Shown here in pieces: positions 9,322-20,266 of a stretch of 64,000 bases of DNA. The position numbers and the translations under genes were made by a program. Position 1 is the stretch's first letter. The number at the start of each line of letters is the position of its first letter. Location: NCBI RefSeq assembly GCF_002804125.1, contig NZ_CP024966.1:558001-622000 (forward strand), read 5' to 3'. The notes under the pieces are model-generated. The model ran no database searches and was not told where the DNA came from. It was given only the letters and a program-made list of their open reading frames with translations. This DNA comes from Mesoplasma entomophilum (GTDB taxonomy: Bacteria > Bacillota_I > Bacilli_A > Mycoplasmatales > Mycoplasmataceae).

Positions 9322-10447
9322 TATTTAAACTCTCCTTTAAGCCTTTTAACGATTTAAATTTAATTGCCTTGCGTGAAGGTACCATTTTTAATTCACCAGT
9401 TTTTATATCTTTCATTGTTGCTTCATTAACTAAAACTGTTGAAAACTTTGCAAAATTAGTAATTTTAATTTCTGAACCTTCTTCAATTAAATTACTTCCC
9501 ATTAGTTCAAATAAGCTATCAACAATTATTTTAATTTTGACTTTTGTTAATTTACTATCAGTATTTATGAAAATTGAATCAATTAAATCTTTTTTAGTGA
9601 TTTTATTTTTTCTTATTACGGACTTTTTTTGATTTATTTTACCTGCCTCAACCATATCAATATTTTCTGATTGTTTTTTTTCATTGATTTGAGTTACATT
9701 ATCTTTTTCCCTAATTTTGCTTTTTTCTGAATAATCTTTTGAATTAGGATTTTGATATTCATTTTTTCTCAATTCGTCACCTATTTTTTTCATAAAAAGA
9801 ATTAATTCTTTTTTAGTCATTTCCTCTAAAACTACATCATCAACATCTATATTTTTTAAAATAGCGTATTTTTTAATTTTATAAGCATTTTTAACTAATT
9901 CACTTAAATTTTCCTTGATTAAAACTGATCCATCTGTTTTTGCTCTTTGTTGTAAAAAAGTCAAGTCGTTATCACTTTCATTATTAAATTCTTCAAAAAA
10001 CGTTTTATCTTCTTCATAGTGAGGGTACACATCAATATCAGAGCTCTCAACTTCTAAAATTGTTTCTGCATCAACTTTTTGATTTTTTAATGAGGCTTTA
10101 AAATGTTTTTCAGTCTCAGCCATTTTAACATTCTTATTTTTTGTTTTGAATTTAATAATTAGAACAATTCAAGTAAATACTAAAATAGGTAAAACGATTA
10201 GCAAAATAATATTAGATATGTAATCAATTATATTTGGCAAACTTAAGTCTGTTGGGGGAATTAATCCAATAGTTTTAAATGCTTCCAAAATATCTCTATT
10301 ATTAACTAGTGCATTTACTATTTTCATTGAAAAGAAAATAACTATTGTCATTAAGACAGCAAAAGTGAAACTTAATTTAATTACATAGCTTTTTGATTTT
10401 TTAAAAAAACTATTTTTTTGCTTTCTCTTTTTTGCTTGTTTTTCCAT
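9308..10447 (-). CDS. Two-TM membrane protein with a C-terminal HU/IHF-like DNA-binding domain (cassette A)
   Basis: 379 residues in one frame once the TGA after LIVLPILVFT is read as Trp. Residues 1-20 are Lys-rich, TM1 is ~22-48, a ~25-residue outside loop contains IPPTDLSLPN, and TM2 is ~75-103. Then comes a ~180-residue acidic cytoplasmic linker, and an HU-like domain at ~282-376 (KITKKDLIDSIF...LTKVKIKIIVDSLFELM...GSEIKITNFAKFSTV...MVPSRKAIKFKS). The HU arm motif NPxTGE is replaced by DIKTGE, so the DNA-intercalating Pro is missing. Topology by the positive-inside rule puts the HU domain in the cytoplasm. It would hold DNA at the membrane; this role is an inference. The cassette B copy has exactly the same length. 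Confidence 0.8.
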
Positions 10448-10468
10448 TAGTATCCTTTCTTAATATAA

Positions 10469-10495
10469 AACCCTTCTTTTAATTAAAGAAGGGTT
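10469..10495. terminator. Hairpin between the small gene and the HU-domain gene
   Basis: Perfect 11-bp stem AACCCTTCTTT / AAAGAAGGGTT with a 5-base loop, followed by TTTATATT on the minus strand. It lies inside the operon, so it may be a partial terminator that lowers expression of the HU and XRE genes, or an mRNA processing/stability hairpin. In cassette B it has decayed to AACCCTTCTT / AAGAGTT. Confidence 0.6.
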
Positions 10496-10524
10496 CAAAG
10501 TTATTTTTGATAAACCATTTCTTA

Positions 10525-10761
10525 TTATAAATTTATTCGATTTATAATATCTTCTAAATCATTAATCAATTTATTTAATTGAGAGTTAATCATTTCAGCA
10601 TCAGATATAGATACTCTAAATTCACCTAACTTAAGTAAATTTTTATTAGAACTAATTTCACTGATTAAATTTTTATTCAATTGTTTTTTAAATTTAATTA
10701 GATCTTCTAAATTAGCTTCTACATCATGGCCACTAAAAAATTTTTTAATTTGTTCTGTCAT
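10525..10761 (-). CDS. Small cytoplasmic helical protein of cassette A
   Basis: 78 residues (MTEQIKKFFSGHDVEANL...). There is no signal peptide or TM; it is predicted mostly helical, ending in a heptad-like stretch (INSQLNKLINDLEDIINRI). The family is not recognised. Its ATG lies 18 bases after the stop of the 530-residue lipoprotein gene. Only a damaged remnant is left in cassette B (24940-25024), so it is either dispensable or supplied in trans by this copy. Confidence 0.7.
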   Translation of the reverse strand: MTEQIKKFFSGHDVEANLEDLIKFKKQLNKNLISEISSNKNLLKLGEFRVSISDAEMINSQLNKLINDLEDIINRINL

Positions 10762-10779
10762 AATCTTTTATCTTTCTAT

Positions 10780-12369
10780 TTAATCAACTATAGGAATTTG
10801 TTGAAGTAAAACGTTTAATACTCTATTTGCAGCTTTATAGTTGCCATCATTATTTTTAGTTAAAAATACGACATAATAGCTAACATTTTGAGTATTTTCA
10901 ATTGTTTCTCTAGTCAATGCGTTAGTTGAGGAAACAAACTCATTTAGTGATTTAGTTTGCCCTAAAACGCTTTCAATATTTTTATTTAAATTTTCTTGAG
11001 TTTTATCAAAGAATAAAATTTCATCAACTTTAAATAGACTTTCACTTGCATCAGAACCATAGTTAAATGCAGTTGTATTTGTAAAATATTGAGTATTAAC
11101 AAATTTAGCTATTTTTTCATCCTTATCTTTGCCAGTAAAAATATTTAAACTTTCTACAAATTGTTTTTGTTGATGTTTATCATTTTCTTGGTTTCATTCT
11201 TGGGTAATTTGTTGACTTGTTAAGTATTCTTTTTGAATCTTACTTGTATTAACAGCTGAATTAAATTGAATGAATTGTGGTTCAATATATTTTTCATCTT
11301 TACTTGTCAAAACATGCCATTTTAAAGGATTTGATTCTATTTTCAATATTTCAATATCTGTTTTTATTTTATGCTGTTCATTTTCAATTACTTCTTTTGA
11401 AAATTCATAACCAACAGATGCTTTTAAGTTGACACTTACTTGATTTGTTCAATACATTGAATTAATATTTGCATCGCTTTCAGTTATAGCTGAATTAGTA
11501 ATGCTTTCAATTGCAATTTGTTCATTTGCTAAAATTTCTTTTTGTTGAGACAAAAGCTTATTTTTAAAATCATTATAATCGCTAAATTTTTGACCTTTAA
11601 TTCAATTATTTATTAACTCAGTTGTTTCGGTTATAACCTTATCTTCTATAATAACTGAATCTACAATTGTTCCTTCGCATGTAAATTCTTTATCTTTTTC
11701 AGTAACATCATCATCAAATTCATAGTATTCGGAATCATTATTTTTAATTCCAATGGTTCCAGTAACTTTAAATTTTGTAAATTTTGGAATTGATGGGTCA
11801 GTTGGTTGAGTTGTTTCAAGAATTGTAACCGTAACAGTTTTAAACACTACACCTTCAGCAGGAGTCCCTGGGATATTAGCATTTGGTACAAATGTATTTT
11901 TAACAACACTTTCACTTTTAAAATAAATTGTATCTAAAAAGTTTTGTAATCCTTTTATTGTTGTAGCTAATTCTTCTTGAGTTATTTTTTTCTTAGGTGC
12001 TGGCTTATTTCCACCAAAATTATAAATTAAAGTTATTTCACCTGTGTATTTATAATTATTTTTTGAAGTTCCATTACCAATAAATACAATACTCTGTTGT
12101 TTATTGGTAATTGTTCCCTCCTCTATTTCATTGTTGACTTTTACACTAACTCCACCAGCTACATCAACCTTTTGGTTAACAAGTTCTGCTTCCAGCGCGT
12201 CATTAGTTCAAGGCTCTTGATCATTTTCTTTACTATGTAATATTGTTGTCAAAAATCTTTCAATTGAATTAATATTTTGTTTTTTGGTTTCAGTAGAACA
12301 AGAGACAACAATTGTTGATGCTGAACTTGTAACTACTAAAGTTGATAGCGCTAATAATAATTTTTTCAT
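10780..12369 (-). CDS. Cassette lipoprotein, 529-residue type (cassette A)
   Basis: 529 residues. Signal [17 protein letters not shown] with lipobox IVVSC and a GGAGG ribosome site. Visible parts: a ~90-residue domain ending NNYKYTGEITLIYNFGG, a PAPKKK linker, a second domain (FKVTGTIGIKNNDSEYYEFDDDV), a helical middle and a C-terminal domain ending NVLLQQIPIVD. The YTGxITL motif resembles the strand signature of the unlinked lipoproteins at 2985-8674. No protease or hydrolase motif. The cassette B homologue has exactly the same length, so purifying selection on length is likely. Role unknown; probably part of an extracytoplasmic complex with the permease. Confidence 0.8.
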
Positions 12370-12399
12370 TTTTCAGCCTTCCTCCTATTTTTTTATTTA

Positions 12400-14442
12400 C
12401 TAAATTCTTTCAATAAATGTGTATCTACCTTGGCTTCTTCAGTCAAATGTGTCAGATTTTATTTCAAAATTTAGTAAATCAGATTGAATTCCAAATGATA
12501 AAGAACAGTTATCTGATGTTTGAAATGTTAAACCTTTTAATAAAGTATCTCCATATGCACCAGTATATGTTTCATCAGCGAAACCTGCAACTCTTTGATA
12601 TCTTGATTGTCCTTTTCCGTAGTCATTATATCTGACATTAAAAGTTGAGATACCGCTCATTTTTGAAATTAAATTAAGTTCCTTAATTTGTTGAGCTTCA
12701 ACTCCAATATTTAAACTTAGTGCATCAGTCAATTGTTCATCATTAATTTTTCCATTAACTGCTCCAGTTTCTTTTAAATAATCTCAAATATTAAAATCTG
12801 TTCCATCTTCTTTTTTAACGCCTGTTTCTCCACTCATTTTAAATTTATTTCTCAATTGATTTCGTGAAGCTGTTGCATTTGATCAAATGTCACTTTCTTC
12901 TATACCATAGAAACTATGGAAGACATTTAACATTTGTTCGATTCCTTTATAGTAAGCATTAAAAATTGAAGAAACTGATGCGTCACTTTTTTCTGATAAT
13001 GCAGTTGCATTGTTGTTAATTGCTAAAGAATATGTAAAAGAAACATCGCTTAATCTTTGACTATAACCATTTGCTAATGATATTTGTAAACCTTTAGCTG
13101 TTAATTGTTCACTTGAAATTGACATATCAAGTAAGTCTTGAGTTTTTTCAGACTCTGGAATATCTTGATTTGTATTTTGTGTTCTATCTTTGTATTCTTG
13201 TTTAATTAATTCATTATATTTTGAAAGTGAGTTTGTTCATTCTTTTTCTAAGGCACTATATAAAACAGAATCTCCTGCAACTGTTTGGCCTTGCAATTTT
13301 ATTTGAGAATCGGTTTTTACTTTTCCAAATACTGTATTTCATTCTTGTCAACCATTAATTCCTGGATTGTCAGTTGTTGTAGTAGCACCACCTGCATCAA
13401 AACTTCAATTTATAGATCCTGAATTGTTTAAATGCCCTGTTTGTTCATGTCTAATTACATCATTTTCATTATAATAACCAACATTAATTGCATTCACAAC
13501 AGCTGAACTAGTACCTTTAAAATATTTATCTTTAACTATTGTAGTTAAAGATTTAGCAAATTTTTCATTGTATTTATTTATTGCTGATTTATATACATCA
13601 GTATTAGCTGTTAATAAATCTTGTGTTGTCAAAGTTGGTTCAAGTGCTTTTAATGTTGCAAAATCAACATAAACATTTGAGTTTGCTTCTTTTAGCATAT
13701 CTCCAGCTAATTCATTACTAATTTTATTAATTGAAGCAATAATTTCACCATTATCTGAAACAGTAATAACAATTGTTCCTTTTACAGCTTTTGTAACTGT
13801 TGCTTGTTCTGCATCTTTATATCTATATGTTGAAGAAAAGTTTAAATTAATACTTGAAATAAAACCTTCACCTGCAGCTCCTGTATTACCAAAAGTCATT
13901 TCAGCATTTTCATAATCAAATTTAAGATCATCAATTCATTTTGATCCAAAACTTCCAATTAAAATACTATATGTTGAAGTACTAATAGCATTTCTTAAAT
14001 CTGCCATTGCTTTAGCTGGGCTTAATAGTGATTCAACATTTGATGTTAAATCTTTTAGTTGATCATCTGTTAAAACATTATAAAACTTAACTACCTGTTC
14101 ATCTGCATATGTTGAAGTTTTTTTGGTTGCTTCACCACCACTTTCGCCACTTGAAGCTTTTTCATAAATTGACTTTAAATTATCTTCTTGAAAGAAAATT
14201 AAACCATTTTTTGAAGCTTCTGTGTCTAATAATGTTGATCTTGTTGCCATCGGAGATGAAACAATTGTTGAAAATTTAGCTTGAACTTCAGCTTCAAATT
14301 GTCTAATCAATTGTCTTATTGCTTCTTTTTCTTTATCTCCCTCTCCTGGGTCTGGATTTCCTTTGTCACCACAGGAAACTACTGTCATTGCTGAAGTACC
14401 AACAACAGCCATTGATGATAAAGCCAATAATAATTTTTTCAT
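12400..14442 (-). CDS. Cassette lipoprotein, ~680-residue type, second tandem copy (A2)
   Basis: 680 residues, joined across several UGA Trp codons. Signal [17 protein letters not shown], lipobox TVVSC. Residues 1-335 are nearly identical to the gene upstream (14471-16516), while the rest differs widely. Conserved landmarks: a strand-rich core ([12 protein letters not shown]...[14 protein letters not shown]), later [17 protein letters not shown], and the C-terminal end RYTFIERI. The same landmarks occur, more weakly, in the 622-residue lipoprotein, so all belong to one family. No enzyme motif seen. Confidence 0.8.
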
Positions 14443-16516
14443 AATTATTTCCTTTCTTATTTTTTACTTATTAAATTCTTTCAATAAATGTATATGTACC
14501 TCATGATTTAATATCGAATCTTTTACCTTTACCGAAAGAAACGTCAATTAAATCAGTTGAAATTCCAAAGCTTAAACATGAATTGTTACTTGTAGACATT
14601 GTTAAACCTTTCATTAACAATGTTCCATCATTTCCTGTATAAGATGAATCTGCGATTGATGCACTTCTTACATTTCTGTAGTTATGTTGCTGATTAACCT
14701 TACTCATATCTGAGTAAGTAAAGTTGAAGTAAGTAATACCTTCTGCTTTTGCTATTAAGTTTTGTTCTTTAATTTGCTGAACCTCAGGTGTTCCGTCAAC
14801 ACTTGTATTTAAACTTAGAGCATCTGCAAAATTAGTTGGATTAATTTTTCCATTTACTGCTCCAGTTTCTTTTCAATAATCTCAAATATTAAAATCTGTT
14901 CCATCTTGTTTTTTAACACCTGTCTCACCTGACATTTTAAATTTATTTTTTTTCTGTTGTATTGAAGCATTTGGTGATGTTCAAATATCGCTTTCAGAAA
15001 TTCCATAAAAGTTATGGAATGTATTTAACATTTGTTCAATTCCTTTATAATAAGAACTAAATATTTTTGATGTTTCTGCTGAAGTTGTTTCAGAAAGTGA
15101 TGTTGCATTATTGTCAATAGCAATAGAGTATGTAAAACCAATATCGCTTATTCTTTGAGTATATCCATTTTGTAATGAGATAGTTAAACCCTTATTTGTA
15201 ACTGTTTCACTTGAAATTGACATAGCCAATAAATCAGCAGTTCTTTCATTTTCATTGATGCTTGATTTTTCAATTCTTCTTTCATATTCACTTATTAATT
15301 TTTTATTGTAATTTTCTAAAACTTCTTTTCATTGACTTTCAATTGAGTTATATAAAACTTCATCTCCGCTTACTCTAGCGCCTTCTAATTGCAATGTATC
15401 AGTTGTTTTAACTTTTCCAAAAAATGTATTTCATTCAGGTCATGAAAGTCCTTCAAGTTCTGTTCCATCATCAAATTCAACACTAATTTTTCCAGTATTG
15501 TTAAAATGATTTGTTTGTTCTTGTCTAATGACATCATTTTCATTATAGTAACCAACATTAATTGCATTCACAACAGCTGAACTAGTACCTTTAAAATATT
15601 TATCTTTAACTATTGTAGTTAAAGATTTAGCAAATTTTTCATTGTATTTATTTATTGCTGATTTATATACATCAGTATTAGCTGTTAATAAATCCTGAGT
15701 TGTCAAAGTTGGTTCAAGTGCTTTTAATGTTGCAAAATCAACATAAACATTTGAGTTTGCTTCTTTTAGCATATCTCCAGCTAATTCATTACTAATTTTA
15801 TTAATTGAAGCAATAATTTCACCATTATCTGAAACAGTAATAACAATTGTTCCTCTTACAGCTTTTGTAACTGTTGCTTGTTCTGCATCTTTATATCTAT
15901 ATGTTGAAGAGAAGTTTAAATTAATACTTGAAATAAAACCTTCACCTGCAGCTCCTGTATTACCAAAAGTCATTTCAGCATTTTCATAATCAAATTTAAG
16001 ATCATCAATTCATTTTGATCCAAAACTTCCAATTAAAATACTATATGTTGAAGTACTAATAGCATTTCTTAAATCTGCCATTGCTTTAGCTGGGCTTAAT
16101 AGTGATTCAACATTTGATGTTAAATCTTTTAGTTGATCATCTGTTAAAACATTATAAAACTTAACTGCTTGTTCATCTGCATATGTTGAAGTTTTTTTGG
16201 TTGCTTCACCACCACTTTCGCCACTTGAAGCTTTTTCATAAATTGACTTTAAATTATCTTCTTGAAAGAATATTAAACCATTTTTTGAAGCTTCTGTGTC
16301 TAATAATGTTGATCTTGTTGCCATCGGAGATGAAACAATTGTTGAAAATTTAGCTTGAACTTCAGATTCAAATTGTCTGATTAATTCTCTAACTGCTTCT
16401 TTTTCTTTATCTCCCTCTCCTGGGTCTGGATTTCCTTTGTCACCACACGAAACTACTGTCATTGCTGAAGTACCAACAACAGCCATTGATGATAAAGCTA
16501 ATAATAATTTTTTCAT
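13405..16516 (-). repeat. Tandem duplication of the ~680-residue lipoprotein gene
   Basis: 13405-14442 and 15480-16516 are nearly identical DNA with a spacing of 2,074 bp. Identity falls sharply 5' of 13405 and 5' of 15480 on the plus strand, that is, in the C-terminal coding halves. This pattern fits gene conversion limited to the N-terminal part or selection for variable C-termini. Confidence 0.8.
14471..16516 (-). CDS. Cassette lipoprotein, ~680-residue type, first tandem copy (A1)
   Basis: 681 residues. Signal and lipobox as in A2 ([23 protein letters not shown]), ribosome site AGAAAGGAAA. The N-terminal ~335 residues differ from A2 at only a handful of positions. The C-terminal half carries the family landmarks [17 protein letters not shown] and TYTFIERI in a divergent background. 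It follows the permease gene by 18 bases. Cassette B has a single member of this type (26663-28657). Probably displayed on the outer face of the membrane; function unknown. Confidence 0.8.
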
Positions 16517-16534
16517 AATAATTTCCTTTCTTTT

Positions 16535-18349
16535 TTAGAAATCAAATTTTCTAAATTTATATAAAGCTATTGAAAAACTCAATATGCTTATTGCAAATAA
16601 AATAACCAAATAATATCAAGGTTTAATATAATTTGATGTAGTATTTTTTTCTATCATATTAGTAGAAGTAAGTTTTATATCATATTCTGGATAACCTAAA
16701 AATAAATTCTTTTGATCTTCTAGATAAATCTTTGAAAAAGAATTTGGTGAAAATCAGATATCGTTATTATAAAATCCTAGGTTTTTGGTATAAACCATTC
16801 ACAACCCACTATACAAATTGAAATAAGATAGGCCACGCATCATGCTTCTGCCTTTGATATAAGTATTTCAGTCTCCTGATGTTTTAGATACCGCATTTGA
16901 AGACATAATTATGTAATTACTTGAATATTTAATAAAATATTCTTCAATGACTCTAGCTGAGTACATTAAATTAAAGTTTAATTGTTTTTTAACTAAATCA
17001 TTTGCATTTGTAAATCTGAAACCATCATTTCGGATTCCCGCAATTGAATATTCATATAATGAAACAACATCTTGTTTTTTCAAAGCATAAGTTACTTTGT
17101 TATCTTCTATTTCTTCTTCAGTTGGATTAAGTTTTTCTAAATAACTTTTTTCAATTCCTGAATCTAAAAACAAGAAATCATAAAATAAATCATACTTTTC
17201 AAATTGAAGTTCATTGCTAAAATATTTATTAATTTCATTTGTAAAACTTCTAAATTCTACTAGAATATTTTTTGTATTTTGGTCTACTGTTTTATTAATT
17301 AATTCATCTAATTGCTCATTTGTTATAAAAGTATCTTTTAAAGTTATTTGAATATTAAATTGATCATTAATTTTTCAAGTATCTGGAACAGATGTATCTC
17401 TAAGAGGTTTTGTAAATAAATTCAAATTGGTTTCTGTAATAGCAATTGGATTAGAATTTATAAGACCTAAATCTTTTCACATCTGAATTCTATAATTTAT
17501 GTTTGTTGAGTTATGAAATTCATCCGCTACCATTTCTTTTGAAAGAAAATAGTTGTAAACATATTTAGATAAATGTGGGTATTTAATATTTCCATCATTT
17601 ACATGATCATATAAGCTGTAAGCGTCATATATATCGTTTAACTGAAAAATATCACCGTTTGTAAATTGCACGTAATAACTTTTTTCATTTGCTTTTATAA
17701 AAGACATGGGGATATTAGCTATGAATGATAATGCTAGTAATAATGTACAAATAATAGTAGTAGTTTGCAATGTAAATATAAAAATTAAAAATGTAATAAA
17801 GTTAATTAAAAAGAATGTTGCAAGTAAGCAATATATAACATACATCGATGTCATTCTAAGTATGAATACATCATAATGAAACAATGTAAACGTTGCGTAA
17901 AATATATTTATAACAATAAAGCTCATTAAAATATTTACAGCACAAATTAAAATGATTAATAAATATTGAGCTATAAAGAACTTTGTTCTGCTTACCTGAT
18001 TAGTTAAAACAATATATGTTGTTTTATCTTCAAAATTTTTGTTAAAGAAAAATTGAATCATTCTTAAAATAAATACAAACATTAAACAACAAACAAAGAA
18101 TAATATATAAAAGTTAAATATTACAACTTGCGAACTTCCTGATTTTACAAAAGCTAATATAATTCCAACTAAAATTGAAATAACAATAGTTGCTAAGTTT
18201 AAAATATAAAATAATTTTTCCTTTAGTAAACTTTTGAAACTAAATTTCATCAACTTAATGAAAGGGATTCTCCTATATTTAATAAGTTTTTCTTTTATAA
18301 AATTTTGGAAGGGATTTGTCTTCTTTTTTTCATAATTTTCTTCTACCAT
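16535..18349 (-). CDS. ABC-2-like permease with a ~360-residue ectodomain (cassette A)
   Basis: 604 residues, with a textbook ribosome site (AAAGGAGGTGA). A charged N-terminus is followed by five TM segments at about 45-68, 76-99, 121-150, 165-190 and 192-215. Then comes a ~360-residue soluble region rich in aromatic and charged residues (from MSFIKANEKSYYVQF) and one last TM at ~577-600, with the tail LYKFRKFDF. The order fits an ABC-2 or FtsX-like transporter half whose big loop lies outside. It sits in the same operon as an ABC ATPase, which should energise it. Substrate unknown. The cassette B copy has the same length and is closely similar over the TM part. Confidence 0.75.
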
Positions 18350-18384
18350 AGTACCTTCACCTCCTTTCGATGTAATTCACTAAA

Positions 18385-20253
18385 TTAAATAGACTCTATT
18401 AGCGTTCTTTCAAATCAATAAAATTTTTCAGATTGGATTTCAAAACTTAAGTTTAAAAAAGCTAGATTAAAATCGACTGAAAGATTACTTGAACCTTCTT
18501 TAAATTTTTTAAAAATAAGTTGATTATTAGTCATTTCAATTATTGGAATATTTTGTAATTCTTCACTGTTGTTAAATTGAAAATGAAATGATGAAGTATT
18601 GGTTTTATTTAAAAAACTTTGACGTTCTGTTTCTGCTGAATAAGTTAATCTATTATTAAGCAAACTAAGCTGAGCATTTACATCAGAAATACTTTTATCA
18701 TTAGTATTCGCAACTTTAGCTTGCAAAATGTTTAAGTCTTTTAAACTAATCAATTGTTGATTGTCTGACAAAGACTTTCATGTTGTTTTGCTTGTTCCAT
18801 AGGTTTTTTGAAAAACCTCTAGAGCATTTATTGTGTTTTGATAAATTGCTTTAAAAATTGGATCTTGATCAGCTGAAACTATTTTTGTTTCAACTATTTC
18901 GTTTTTACTATTTAAATAACTGTCATTAATGTTATTTGCTGATATTGCTACATAATATGAGATTGGACTAATTGGATGATAATAATTAAATTCATTAAAA
19001 TATAAACAGAAGTTGTTCAAAGTTATTTCTCCATAGTTAACTATCGAATCAGAATTAATATTAAGTTCTTGACGAAACCTGGTTTGAAAATCACTTACTC
19101 ATGTTTTATGTTCTTTAATTAAATAAGCATAAACATCCCTATTTCCCTTTTCAGATTTATTTTCTAAAACAATTTCATCATCTTTTATTAGTTCACTAAA
19201 AATTGTTTTAAATAAATTTATGTTAGTTGTATTGGTTGTTGATACTGTATCATCAAGTATTAACTGATTAGAACCATATTTGCTTTCATGTGGATTGAAG
19301 CTATCAATTTTGTCAATAGATTTAAAATTTTTAAATCTATTTTCGTCTTTAAAAGCAAAGTTATAACTTTGAGTTGAATTAGCTGATTTAGTATTATACT
19401 TAGAAATATAATTTAATAAGCTTTTTTCAAATTTATCAAATTTAAAAAGATTTTCAAAATCACTATTTGTTAAGTTAAACAATCTTGCATAATCATTTAT
19501 TCTAAGGTCATAAGCATCAAATCAAGCTCACTCAAATTTGTTTTTAATAAGATTTTCTCTTAGCTCATTAGTTGCAAATTTTAAATTTTGTATTATGTCG
19601 TCTTGATTACAAATTGTAATCACTATATCTTCTTGATATTTATTTTTAATTACATTGCTATTGATGTCAGTATATTGGTAAGTAAAAATTAAATCAAAAT
19701 TAACGTTTGCTATATAATTTTTATTTTCCTTATCAAAACTTAAATAACCAAAGTCTATGTTACTAAAATCATAAGACAATCCTTGAAACCACTTTTGCTC
19801 CTCATTTTTAAATTTCAAAATACTTGAGTAAAAACTTAATTCAGGTTTCATTGAACTCAAAATTGTTTCTTCTAATTTACTGTTTTTTGTAATTATATTT
19901 AAATCATTAGTCAAAGCTTCTTTTTCTCTTTGAGACAAAAGATCATAATTCAAAGCTAAATTTTGATTTTGCTTGCGTAAGTTTATCTCTTGTAAATTAG
20001 ACTGATTAAAAAAATCAAAATTTTCACGTTGTTGCATTGCTTGATCAATATAAATAATTTCATTTTGTTTTTCAGCTAATGCATTATGAAATATTGTTTC
20101 AACTTTCTGTTCAAAGGATTCGCCAAGAACATAGTAGTTATATATTGGTTTATATTCTTGTTTACCATCTTTTGGCTTTTTGCCACAAGCAGTGGTCATT
20201 AAACCAAAACTTAAAACAAACATAAAAGCAATTGGTAATATTTTTTTTAACAT
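18385..20253 (-). CDS. Cassette lipoprotein, ~620-residue type (cassette A)
   Basis: 622 residues in one frame with UGA Trp. Signal MLKKILPIAFMFVLSFG, lipobox MTTAC. It lies 13 bases after the ATPase-coiled-coil gene. Distant kinship to the ~680-residue lipoproteins is visible in order: IFTYQYTDINSNVIKNKYQE for [12 protein letters not shown]..., ALEVFQKTYG for [10 protein letters not shown], and the closing LSFEIQSEKFYWFERTLIES for [12 protein letters not shown]...FIERI. No catalytic motif seen. Probably an extracytoplasmic partner of the permease. Confidence 0.8.
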
Positions 20254-20266
20254 TTTTATTGAAGAC

